Assembly (NCBI GenBank): GCA_045536425.1 | Contig: JAZSNN010000012.1 | Span: 68,032 to 132,031 of the forward strand | Length of the DNA stretch: 64,000 nucleotides | Origin: UBA11540 sp045536425 | Lineage (GTDB): Bacteria; Bacillota; Clostridia; Oscillospirales; Ruminococcaceae | Direction: 5' to 3' | Shown: piece after piece, positions 41,999 to 48,737 of the stretch | How the letters are laid out: each line of letters begins with the position of its first letter | How positions within the stretch are numbered: position 1 is the first letter of the stretch | Notes under the pieces: generated by a model | What the model saw: the letters and a program-made list of their open reading frames with translations, nothing else | Told to the model about the DNA's origin: nothing | Databases searched by the model: none | Program-made: the position numbers and the translations under genes

Positions 41999-42362
41999 TA
42001 TCATCAATTTTTTCAAATTGAAATCCATCTTCAATCAATTCTTCAAATGACGGATTAACCCTAATAAACTCCTGTTCTCCGCCTTTCAATTTATAATTAT
42101 TTTTATCCATGTATTCAGCAACTCTTTTTCTCATTTCAAGGTCTATCTGTAACAGTTGCGAATATTGCATAGGCGGAGAAATAATTGCATCACCATCCAC
42201 AATGTCATCTTCATAAACGTACATTTGAGCGTAATGCTTGTCTGGTCTTATTTGAATTTTACCGAATTTATAAAGAAGAAATATTGCACATATTAAGGAA
42301 ACTACAATTATCCCTATTATAATTGACATGATACCCTTAAAAACAATTCCAAACCTATTCAT
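41994..42362 (-). CDS. Small membrane-anchored protein, candidate immunity protein of the RHS locus
   Basis: 122 residues from the ATG at 42362 (AAGGAG nine bases upstream). One membrane segment (about 8-30, KGIMSIIIGIIVVSLICAIFLLYK-type) is followed by an acidic soluble domain of about 90 residues. It starts 22 bases after the RHS stop on the same strand, the usual place for the immunity gene of an RHS/polymorphic toxin. No homologous family is recognised, so the role is inferred from position only. Confidence 0.6.
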   Translation of the reverse strand: MNRFGIVFKGIMSIIIGIIVVSLICAIFLLYKFGKIQIRPDKHYAQMYVYEDDIVDGDAIISPPMQYSQLLQIDLEMRKRVAEYMDKNNYKLKGGEQEFIRVNPSFEELIEDGFQFEKIDDN

Positions 42363-42384
42363 TCTGTGTTTCTCCTTAGTTCCT

Positions 42385-43950
42385 CTATTTGTTTCTACCA
42401 TTAGAAGTACCTGTTAGGTAAAACACATTTTCTATTGTTTCAATCCAATTCTCTCCTTTCAGCAATACTACTCCTTCCGCGTGTTTTAGATCCTCTGCAG
42501 CATCTGCAGGTGTATAACCATAAAAATTACCTACAGTAAGATTAAGTAATACGCTAGCAGCCCACGGACTTAACCAATTGGGTAGAGCATCATATTCTCC
42601 CAGTTGTGTTTCCGTGTCATCCGGCAACGTCCAATCATGCTGATAAATAGTTATAAAATTACCCGTGGCCCCTGCCATCTTTGCGATATCGACCGCAAAT
42701 GTAGTACAGTTGTAAGTTTCTATGTTGTAGTATAATGGCATTTTCTCGAGAAAATCTATGTATTGAACTATAGTTTGATACTGTTTATCATTGAGTGTAT
42801 AAACTTTTGCAACATCCCAATCAGTCTTGCTGTCATCTGTAAAACACGCAGCAACATTTTTGGCGAGCACCATATCAGTCACACTATAAGAGCCATAAGC
42901 ACTAAAACCAACATATTGCACATTTCCATCACCATCATCTAATCTAATAAATGTATGGCCATGTTTTAGTTTGCCGTTTTCTATAGTTGCGGCATCTCTC
43001 GAGTTTGGAACAGGTTGATCAATCACCAAAGTCACATTCTTCTTATCACGATAGTTTGCATTAATATACCAATCCAACTGTGCTTCCATTCCCAACGGAT
43101 CCACGAAAGAAACAGGATTGCCGTTGACGTAGGCATAACGGTTGAGGGATGTAGAGTCGGTAATGGAGCCGTGGAGAATGTCGGCATTGACGAATCTGCG
43201 GAGTTCGGGGCTGTAGTATCTCGCTCTCATATAGATGAGACCATTCTCGTCGGAGTAGACACCGTCACGACCGTTGTACATAAACGGAGTTTGTGTTGTG
43301 CCTGTTCTCGATATCAGCTTTCCGTAGATATCATAGTCAAAGGTATCGGTAGTTTCTGCAAGTATATTGGTGATTGCTACAGTACTTCCTCTGTAGTCGT
43401 GGTGATATACCTTCAAGGTGCTTTCGTCACCTGTGTACGAGCAGATAAGTCCGTGACCGTAGACGTACTTTGTGATGGTATTTCCCTTTTTCTCTACCAA
43501 AAGCTGACTGAGTCTTGTGTTGGTGTTGTAGACAAAGGTGGTTTCTTCGTCACCGTGTGTTTTACGGATTCGGGTGTTCTGTACATCGTATGTATATGTA
43601 TTCTCGCCTGCGGAAATGAGTCTGTTTGCAGAATCGAACACAAAGGACATTGTCTGTCCGTTAATATACGCAGAGGTCATATTACCGTCGGGATCGTAGG
43701 ACGGAGTTCCACCATTGTAGCTTGTGATACGGTTGTTTGTATCATACAAGAAGTTTTTGGTTTGGTTATTTACTACACTTGTTTTGATATTACCCGCCGC
43801 ATCGTAGGTGTAGGTTTCAGCACCTAGTAGCTCTGTGCAGTCTTCGTCGCAGTATCTCTCCTTTTTAGTAACACGGGAGAGCTTATCATAAGTATAGCAC
43901 GTATATTCAGATTTTTCATTAGCATAGAAGTGTACAAAAGTTCCTTTCAC
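42385..43950 (-). CDS. RHS repeat-associated core protein, 5'-truncated, with candidate papain-like toxin tail
   Basis: About 520 recognisable residues. RHS/YD repeats (YTYDAAGNIKTSV, YDTNNRITSYNGG, FDSANRLISAGENTYTYD) lead to the core (YHHDYRGSTVAITN, YNGRDGVYSDENGLIYMRARYYSPELRRF) and the cleavage-type motif DPLG. The following 237-residue tail is unrelated to the core and contains KHGHTFIRL and, 83 residues later, YNCTTFAVDIAKMAG: the His-then-Cys order of permuted NlpC/P60-LRAT papain folds. No start codon with a ribosome site exists; the frame runs antisense into dpaA. Full RHS proteins exceed 1000 residues, so this is probably a relic or displaced tip. Confidence 0.75.
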   Translation of the reverse strand: MKGTFVHFYANEKSEYTCYTYDKLSRVTKKERYCDEDCTELLGAETYTYDAAGNIKTSVVNNQTKNFLYDTNNRITSYNGGTPSYDPDGNMTSAYINGQTMSFVFDSANRLISAGENTYTYDVQNTRIRKTHGDEETTFVYNTNTRLSQLLVEKKGNTITKYVYGHGLICSYTGDESTLKVYHHDYRGSTVAITNILAETTDTFDYDIYGKLISRTGTTQTPFMYNGRDGVYSDENGLIYMRARYYSPELRRFVNADILHGSITDSTSLNRYAYVNGNPVSFVDPLGMEAQLDWYINANYRDKKNVTLVIDQPVPNSRDAATIENGKLKHGHTFIRLDDGDGNVQYVGFSAYGSYSVTDMVLAKNVAACFTDDSKTDWDVAKVYTLNDKQYQTIVQYIDFLEKMPLYYNIETYNCTTFAVDIAKMAGATGNFITIYQHDWTLPDDTETQLGEYDALPNWLSPWAASVLLNLTVGNFYGYTPADAAEDLKHAEGVVLLKGENWIETIENVFYLTGTSNGRNK

Positions 43951-43976
43951 TTTGACGGTCTCGACAGCATAAAATG
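43949..43976 (+). promoter_or_regulatory. Possible SigK-type promoter of dpaAB
   Basis: AC at 43949-43950, a 17-base gap and CATAAAATG at 43968-43976 resemble the SigK consensus (AC-16/17-CATAnnnTA) with one mismatch. dpaAB is under SigK in other spore formers. The match is weak and lies at the truncation point of the RHS gene. Confidence 0.3.
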
Positions 43977-44023
43977 TAAAGAACGCACTGGTTTTTAGAG
44001 TCGTTTGAAAGGTAAGTGTTAAG

Positions 44024-44908
44024 ATGAACAAAACTAAAGTTTTTTCAGTAATAGGCGGAGATATCCGTTTCATAAGAGTAGCTCAGCGTATTGCAGAGCT
44101 AGGATTTAAAGTTCTCGCAGCAGGATTGAGCGAAGACTTGAAGGAAACAGAAACTCTAAAAATCTGTTCTGTAGAGTATGCTATAAAAAACAGCGATTAC
44201 GTCATCCTTCCTCTTCCGATAACCACAGACAACGTATATATAAATGCCCCTGACTCAGCTATGAAAATCCCTCTTGAAGTAATATTTTCAAATCTCAAGC
44301 CCGAACAGGTTGTTTTTGGAGGAAAGGTTAATAAAAGCATTGCCGAATCTATATCCGCATCAGGCGCAACTGTCGAAGACTACCTCGAACGTGAGGATTT
44401 TGCTATTTTAAATGCAATTCCAACCGCGGAGGGTGCTATTGCCATTGCTATGCAAGAGATGACCAAAACGATATATCAAAGCAAATGTCTTGTAACAGGT
44501 TATGGCAGAATTTCAAAGATTCTCTGTCGGTATTTATATGCATTAGGCAGTGAAGTAACAGTCGCAGCAAGAAAAACAAGTGATCTTGTATGGGCAAAGA
44601 CACAAGGTTACAATATCGTACATATAAACGATATGTTTTTAGACAATAAACAATTTGATGTTATATTCAACACTGTTCCCAGTATGGTTTTTGATGCGAA
44701 TAGACTTAAAGTAACTGACAAAGAGAGCGTTATAATAGACCTTGCTTCCAAACCCGGAGGAATAGATTTTAGTACAGCAAAAGAATTGGGGATGAGAGTT
44801 ATATGGGCTCTTTCGCTTCCCGGAAAGGTGGCTCCTATCAGTGCGGGAGATATAATTTATGACACCATTATGACCATTATTTCCGAAAGGAGAGCGAACC
44901 GTGAATAA
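44024..44908 (+). CDS. dpaA: Dipicolinate synthase subunit A
   Basis: With DpaB makes dipicolinic acid from dihydroxy-tetrahydrodipicolinate in the mother cell, for export into the spore core. 294 residues. Rossmann-type VIGGDIRFIRVAQRI at the N-terminus and the second nucleotide-binding segment TGYGRISKILCRYLYALG near residue 165, then NTVPSMVFD and DLASKPGGIDF as in SpoVFA. An AAAGGTAAG ribosome site lies upstream. Its stop overlaps dpaB by eight bases. Confidence 0.94.
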   Translation: MNKTKVFSVIGGDIRFIRVAQRIAELGFKVLAAGLSEDLKETETLKICSVEYAIKNSDYVILPLPITTDNVYINAPDSAMKIPLEVIFSNLKPEQVVFGGKVNKSIAESISASGATVEDYLEREDFAILNAIPTAEGAIAIAMQEMTKTIYQSKCLVTGYGRISKILCRYLYALGSEVTVAARKTSDLVWAKTQGYNIVHINDMFLDNKQFDVIFNTVPSMVFDANRLKVTDKESVIIDLASKPGGIDFSTAKELGMRVIWALSLPGKVAPISAGDIIYDTIMTIISERRANRE

Positions 44909-45479
44909 AATTCGAATAGGTTTTGCTATGTGCGGCTCTTTCTGTACATTTTCGCAGGTTATACCTGAATTCGAAAGACTCTGCGATTTGGGGTATGATG
45001 TGTACCCGATTATGTCAGAAATATCCTCTTGCACAGACACAAGATTTGGCAAGTCTGAAGATTTTAAAAATATCCTCGAAAGCAAAAGTCAAAAAAAAAT
45101 CATCTCAACAATAACACAGGCAGAGCCAATAGGTCCAAAAAACCTGTTGGATATTCTGGTTATTGCTCCGTGTACCGGAAACACTCTAGGAAAACTTGCA
45201 AACGGAATAACCGATTCCACAGTGACTATGGCAGCAAAGGCAACGCTTAGAAACTCTCGCCCAGTACTAATTGCAGTTTCTACAAACGATGCTCTTTCAA
45301 CCTCTGCAAAAAACATCGGCACCCTTTTAAACTGCAAAAACGTCTTTTTTGTACCGATGCGTCAAGACGATTTTGAAAACAAACCGACCTCTATCGTTGC
45401 CGATTTTACAAAGATATACGATTCTATTCTATCTGCCCTTGAGCAAAAACAGTTGCAACCCATATTCGCAAAGGCATAA
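44901..45479 (+). CDS. dpaB: Dipicolinate synthase subunit B (flavoprotein)
   Basis: 192 residues of the flavoprotein family (SpoVFB). GFAMCGSFCTFSQVIPEF near the N-terminus, APCTGNTLGKLANGITDSTVTMAAKATLRN in the middle and VFFVPMRQDDFENKP near the end are characteristic. Start overlaps dpaA by eight bases with AAGGAGAGCG upstream. Many Clostridia lack dpaAB and use an EtfA route, so this organism belongs to the DpaAB-using group. Confidence 0.95.
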   Translation: MNKIRIGFAMCGSFCTFSQVIPEFERLCDLGYDVYPIMSEISSCTDTRFGKSEDFKNILESKSQKKIISTITQAEPIGPKNLLDILVIAPCTGNTLGKLANGITDSTVTMAAKATLRNSRPVLIAVSTNDALSTSAKNIGTLLNCKNVFFVPMRQDDFENKPTSIVADFTKIYDSILSALEQKQLQPIFAKA

Positions 45480-45485
45480 AAACTT

Positions 45486-45531
45486 GACCCACCAACGCAT
45501 TAAAAATGCGGGTGGGTCCCCAAAACCTTGT
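45486..45531 (+). repeat. Stem-loop with GGGTCCCCAAAACCTTG tail, copy 2
   Basis: GACCCACC...GGTGGGTC with an inner CGCATT/AATGCG stem and AAAA loop begins a few bases after the dpaB stop; its tail matches that of the element after ppdK (35814-35864). Confidence 0.55.
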
Positions 45532-45542
45532 TGTTTCACAAT

Positions 45543-45577
45543 AAAAAATCGGAAGGGTCTCCCCTTCCGATTTTACT
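45543..45577. terminator. Bidirectional terminator between dpaB and pduL
   Basis: AAATCGGAAGGG-TCT-CCCCTTCCGATTTT with A- and T-rich flanks. Confidence 0.8.
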
Positions 45578-45583
45578 ATTCAA

Positions 45584-46162
45584 TTAGAGCTTTACGATTT
45601 CACCGTAAACTTCGCCGGAAAGTCCTGCAGCGTTTGCCTCGTCTGTATCAAGGTGAGCCGCGGGAGCAAAGTTTGCGTTTACACGGATAACTACGTCACC
45701 GAGTATCGCGCTACGGTCTGCACTTGTGAGCTTGAGACCAACGATTTCCTTGTCAGCTACGCCAAACTCAGCAGCAACCTCAGGAGTGAGATGAACGTGA
45801 CGCTTTGCAACGATAACGCCTTCTTCGAGTTCAACCTCTCCGCAAGGACCAACAAGCTTACAAGGAGCACTGCCCTTTGTATCGCCGGACTCTCTGATAG
45901 GAGCAGCAACACCGATAGAACGTGCGTCTGTAAGAGAAATTTCAACCTGTGTTGCGGGTCTTACTGGGCCGAGAATTGTAACACCTGCGAGCTCTCTCTT
46001 GGGGCCTACAACTGTAAGTCTTTCGGAGCAAGCGTACTGACCTGGCTGAGAAAGGTCCTTTTTGTTTGTGAGGGTTGCGCCCTTACCAAAAAGTATTTCA
46101 AGATGTTCCTGAGACACGTGAATGTGTCTTGCAGAAGTTTCAACTAAAACTTTGTTTGCCAT
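45584..46162 (-). CDS. pduL: Phosphate propanoyltransferase PduL (phosphotransacylase)
   Basis: Zinc-dependent phosphotransacylase exchanging acyl-CoA and acyl phosphate. 192 residues. Duplicated PduL barrels with histidine motifs ETSARHIHVSQEHLEILFG and AKRHVHLTPEVAAEFGV, and GPVRPATQVEIS. There is no N-terminal microcompartment-targeting extension and no microcompartment gene nearby, so it likely serves as the general acetyl-CoA/acetyl phosphate enzyme. ATG at 46162 behind GACGGAGG; longer readings would run through tRNA-Ser. Confidence 0.94.
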   Translation of the reverse strand: MANKVLVETSARHIHVSQEHLEILFGKGATLTNKKDLSQPGQYACSERLTVVGPKRELAGVTILGPVRPATQVEISLTDARSIGVAAPIRESGDTKGSAPCKLVGPCGEVELEEGVIVAKRHVHLTPEVAAEFGVADKEIVGLKLTSADRSAILGDVVIRVNANFAPAAHLDTDEANAAGLSGEVYGEIVKL

Positions 46163-46193
46163 ATTTTTTACCTCCGTCAATTTTTCTCTTATA

Positions 46194-46222
46194 ATTTTAC
46201 TATTTTCTTGCTGCTTTTTCAA
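46194..46222 (-). promoter_or_regulatory. Promoter of pduL
   Basis: On the minus strand TTGAAA (46222-46217), 17 bases, TAAAAT (46199-46194). Confidence 0.6.
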
Positions 46223-46262
46223 GAGTTTACGCAAAAAAATCGATATATTTCGAAAAATAATA

Positions 46263-46291
46263 TTGACAAAACGTAAAAGTTTGTGTACAAT
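46263..46291 (+). promoter_or_regulatory. Promoter of tRNA-Ser
   Basis: TTGACA at 46263-46268, 17 bases, TACAAT at 46286-46291; the tRNA begins 21 bases later. Confidence 0.75.
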
Positions 46292-46311
46292 AGTTAAGCA
46301 CTCGAAAATAT

Positions 46312-46404
46312 GGAGAGATCGCCTAGTCCGGTTTATGGCGCACGACTGGAACTCGTGTATGGGTTGAAAGCTCATCGAGGGTTCGAATCCCTCTCTCTCC
46401 GCCA
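46312..46404 (+). tRNA. tRNA-Ser (anticodon GGA)
   Basis: 93 bases including an encoded CCA. Acceptor stem GGAGAGA / TCTCTCC with discriminator G, anticodon arm CACGA-CTGGAAC-TCGTG giving GGA, a long variable arm, and T arm GAGGG-TTCGAAT-CCCTC. Class II features fit serine. Confidence 0.95.
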
Positions 46405-46407
46405 AAG

Positions 46408-46441
46408 CGAAAATCCTGTCGACTTTTGTCGATGGGATTTT
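46408..46441 (+). terminator. Terminator of tRNA-Ser
   Basis: AAAATCC...GTCGAC-TTTT-GTCGA...GGATTTTT. Its left arm GAAAATCCTGTCGA (46409-46422) recurs inverted as TCGACAGGATTTTC at 46487-46500. Confidence 0.7.
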
Positions 46442-46448
46442 TGTTTTG

Positions 46449-46550
46449 TATTATTCATTTTTCATTATTCAATATTCATCATTCATTCGACAGGATTTTC
46501 AATGAATAATGAATGATGAAGTCCGCTTCGCTGATGAATAATGAATAATT
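46449..46550. repeat. ATTCAT/AATGAAT-rich palindromic repeat beside the four-helix-bundle gene
   Basis: Several ATTCAT units run toward a palindrome TTCATCATTCATT (46475-46487) / AATGAATGATGAA (46508-46520) enclosing TCGACAGGATTTTC. A GCTTCGC-type mini-hairpin and ATGAATAATGAATAATT follow. The hexamer is the same as the joint in arrays A-C. Confidence 0.65.
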
Positions 46551-46577
46551 GATTTAACCTAAAGTTTCTGCTATAAT
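46549..46577 (+). promoter_or_regulatory. Promoter of the four-helix-bundle gene
   Basis: TTGATT at 46549-46554, 17 bases, TATAAT at 46572-46577. Confidence 0.6.
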
Positions 46578-46599
46578 ATTTTAAAAGGCGGTGTTTTAA

Positions 46600-46956
46600 A
46601 TGAAAGAAAATTTACTCATAGATAAATCTATTGCTTTTGCTGCAAGAATTGTAAAATTGCATCAGCAGTTAATTAAAAATAAGAAAGAAACAATAATTTC
46701 AAAACAAATAGTTCGTAGTGGAACAAGTATTGGTGCAAATATAAATGAAGCAAATTACGGTCAAAGCAAAGCTGATTTTATTTCTAAAATGCACATAGCA
46801 TTAAAGGAAACTGCCGAAACAGAATATTGGATAAAATTACTTTATATGTCTGAATATATTGATGATAAAATGAGCAATTCTTTACTTGATGATTGCTTAG
46901 AAATAAAACGAATTCTTATTGCTTCTATCAATACAGCAAAGGAAAACAACAAATGA
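46600..46956 (+). CDS. Four helix bundle protein (23S rRNA IVS-encoded type)
   Basis: 118 residues, PF05635-type. KSIAFAARIVKLHQQLI, then SKQIVRSGTSIGANINEANYG and ISKMHIALKETAETEYWIKLL are the classic segments of this family, which forms homopentamers and includes the Avd accessory protein of diversity-generating retroelements. No reverse transcriptase or variable repeat is nearby. Strongly AT-rich compared with the core genes. The stop overlaps the GNAT gene by four bases. Confidence 0.9.
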   Translation: MKENLLIDKSIAFAARIVKLHQQLIKNKKETIISKQIVRSGTSIGANINEANYGQSKADFISKMHIALKETAETEYWIKLLYMSEYIDDKMSNSLLDDCLEIKRILIASINTAKENNK

Positions 46957-47375
46957 TTAAAAACATAAAAGTTATTTTATGCACTCAAGAAATCTATGAT
47001 ATATATTCCGCCTGTATGTTTGAACCTACTTTTGATAAATTTAAGATTAAAGCAGAACAAATGCAAAAAGATTCTTCTGTCTCTGTGTATGGATATTTTT
47101 CAAACGAAAAAATCATTGGTGTAATTTCCACGCAAGAAACTGATAAAACTGTAGAAATCATAGGAATAGCAGTTCATACTAAAGAAAGACATTCAGGTAT
47201 TGGAACGAAACTTATAGATTATGTAAAAGATAAAAGCTCAAAACCCATTATTGCCGAAACCGACAGTGACGCTGTTGTGTTTTATAAAAAATACGGATTT
47301 AACATCAAAGAAATTATTGTTTCAAAATCTAATGTTTCTTATAGTAGACATGTATGTACTTTAAATTGCAAATAA
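46953..47375 (+). CDS. GNAT family N-acetyltransferase
   Basis: 140 residues. Acetyl-CoA-binding motif IGIAVHTKERHSGIGTKLIDYV near the middle, and the family C-terminal VVFYKKYGFNIKEI. Start at the ATG overlapping the previous stop (ATGA). AT-rich, with codon use unlike the housekeeping genes. Substrate unknown. Confidence 0.85.
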   Translation: MIKNIKVILCTQEIYDIYSACMFEPTFDKFKIKAEQMQKDSSVSVYGYFSNEKIIGVISTQETDKTVEIIGIAVHTKERHSGIGTKLIDYVKDKSSKPIIAETDSDAVVFYKKYGFNIKEIIVSKSNVSYSRHVCTLNCK

Positions 47376-47503
47376 AAATATGTAGGGGTTCGAACACATA
47401 GGTCAAAAAATCAAAGGGGTTCGGATTTGTGCTACCTTTCCAAACAAAAAGCATCACCTTTTCTCTCTGCATTCCTAGCGGAGAATTAGTAGCACGAAAA
47501 CTT

Positions 47504-47529
47504 CGGCAGAGAACTTGTTTTCTCTGCCG
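47504..47529 (+). terminator. Stem-loop after the GNAT gene
   Basis: CGGCAGAGAA / TTCTCTGCCG with loop CTTGTT. It overlaps the -35 of the next promoter, so termination and initiation elements share bases. Confidence 0.45.
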
Positions 47530-47543
47530 ATTTGTGTTATAAT
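47515..47543 (+). promoter_or_regulatory. Promoter upstream of the S51 peptidase gene
   Basis: TTGTTT at 47515-47520, 17 bases, TATAAT at 47538-47543; the leader then runs through the palindromic repeat. Confidence 0.45.
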
Positions 47544-47553
47544 GGGGCTAACA

Positions 47554-47692
47554 GAAAGCCTCCCTCCGAGAGGGAGGGGGACCGCGCTAGCGGTGGAAGG
47601 AGCCTGCGTCGCTTTAGGTTTGGATAAAACTTATTGTATCGCACTCTCCCTCAGTCACCTTCGGTGACAGCTCCCTCCCGGAGGGAGCCTCA
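47554..47692. repeat. MITE-like palindromic element (CCTCCCTCC...GGAGGGAGCC)
   Basis: Starts AGCCTCCCTCC-GAGA-GGGAGGGGG, continues ACCGCGC-TA-GCGGT, a GGAAGGAGCCTGCG block and about 50 bases of filler, then CTCCCTCAGTCACC-TTC-GGTGAC and AGCTCCCTCC-CGGAGGGAGCC. The two ends are mutually complementary. Elements of this look are dispersed in many gut Clostridia; it has no coding capacity. Confidence 0.65.
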
Positions 47693-47775
47693 GGACACGT
47701 GCAACCTTAGGGGTATGGGCTTTGCCCGAAGCCTTTGTAATACAAAGGCGAAACTTGCGATAAAAGAGGTATCAA

Positions 47776-48378
47776 ATGATTTTACTAACTTCAAATGGTT
47801 TATCAAGTAATGAATTAATGGGCAGAGTAAAAACATACATCAAAGCAGGTAAGGCTGCTCTTGTTGTTACTGCTGATAACGAATATAAAGAAAAAAACTA
47901 TCATGTTGAAAGATTAACAAACGAATTAAGAATGCTTGGGCTGTCTGTTGAATGCTTTGACTTTGACAATCAATTACCAACAGAGCTTATGCAATATGAC
48001 GTGGTAGAATTAATAGGAGGCAATCCGTACTATCTGTTGAACTCAATACAAAAAAATTGTTTTTTTGATGTGTTAAAATACTTCGCACAAAATAGGTATT
48101 TGATAGGATGTAGTGCAGGCGCACTGGTTCTTACACCTTCTCTTGATTTGATAGATCTTTACTCTCCCGAGATGAACATTGTAGGACTAAAAGATTTATC
48201 TGCGTGCAATTTTACAGATATTTGCATACTTCCGCATTACAGTAAATTCTTAAAGAAATACACAGGTTTTGAGGAAAAATGTGCTCAATATGAACATACA
48301 CTTAATCGTGAAGTAATTCGATTAAATGACGGACAAGGTGTGATTATAAACGAAAGTAACATAGATATTATAAAATAA
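47776..48378 (+). CDS. Peptidase S51 / type 1 glutamine amidotransferase-like protein
   Basis: 200 residues. ELIGGNPYYLLNSI and the nucleophile elbow LIGCSAGALVLTPSLDLIDL, with serine as nucleophile, fit the peptidase E (S51, dipeptidase E) family, which removes N-terminal Asp from dipeptides. ILPHYSKFL supplies the histidine. AAAGAGG precedes the ATG. AT-rich like its neighbours, and a lone gene between repeats. Confidence 0.85.
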   Translation: MILLTSNGLSSNELMGRVKTYIKAGKAALVVTADNEYKEKNYHVERLTNELRMLGLSVECFDFDNQLPTELMQYDVVELIGGNPYYLLNSIQKNCFFDVLKYFAQNRYLIGCSAGALVLTPSLDLIDLYSPEMNIVGLKDLSACNFTDICILPHYSKFLKKYTGFEEKCAQYEHTLNREVIRLNDGQGVIINESNIDIIK

Positions 48379-48382
48379 CGTA

Positions 48383-48416
48383 AGCCCCGACAGAAATAAA
48401 AAATCTGTCGGGGTTA
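48383..48416 (+). terminator. Terminator after the S51 peptidase gene
   Basis: CCCCGACAGA (48385-48394) / TCTGTCGGGG (48404-48413), weak T-run. Confidence 0.65.
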
Positions 48417-48511
48417 CATATTTGTTTACAGCAGGGCAATTATTAATCAACTGACTATAAATTCTCCGCTAATTTTGCACCCCTTTGGTGATGCTTTTTG
48501 TTTTTGTTGAG

Positions 48512-48613
48512 GGATTCGAATATGAACTCCAAGAGCGCGAGCATAGCGAAGCGTGATTGGGAGAAACAGTCCGGTGAACTGTTTCGTTCGTGAATGGACG
48601 AATCCCTCTCTCC
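48512..48613. repeat. Inverted-repeat element with T-arm-like ends
   Basis: GAGGGATTCG (48512-48521) and CGAATCCCTC (48599-48608) are exact inverted repeats and resemble the T arm of tRNA-Ser. Inside is a perfect hairpin GAAACAGT-CCGGTGA-ACTGTTTC (48562-48584). No ORF of note. The rest of the 48418-48698 gap holds another short CCGTCTCC-type repeat near 48645 and nothing else recognised. Confidence 0.6.
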
Positions 48614-48699
48614 ACAAAGAACCGCCCTTGCGTTCGTCTTTTGTCAAGACAAGGAACCGTCTCCTGTCTTTTCAGTCCGGTTATAGCCCACAAAAAAAC

Positions 48700-48735
48700 A
48701 AAGCAGTTCTTTCCAAAGGAAAGAACTGCTTTTTC
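48700..48735. terminator. Bidirectional terminator, end of the met/pdp operon
   Basis: AAAGCAGTTCTTTCC-AAA-GGAAAGAACTGCTTT, a perfect 15-bp stem. Confidence 0.85.
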
Positions 48736-48737
48736 TT

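Larger units (their letters stand above)
46405..48613. other. AT-rich accessory segment bounded by tRNA-Ser 3' end and a partial copy
   Basis: CGAATCCCTCTCTC in the tRNA (46384-46397) recurs in the same orientation at 48599-48612. Between them lie three AT-rich genes and several repeats. No integrase or excisionase is present, so it is at most a decayed or passively moved island. Confidence 0.45.

Noticed and set aside
45584..46162. PduL as part of a bacterial microcompartment
   Set aside because: No targeting extension and no shell-protein genes in the neighbourhood.
46163..46405. N-terminal extension of pduL up to 46405
   Set aside because: It would be translated through antisense tRNA-Ser and its promoter; the internal ATG has a clear GGAGG.
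46600..46956. Four-helix-bundle gene as part of a diversity-generating retroelement
   Set aside because: No reverse transcriptase, template repeat or variable repeat was found in the window.
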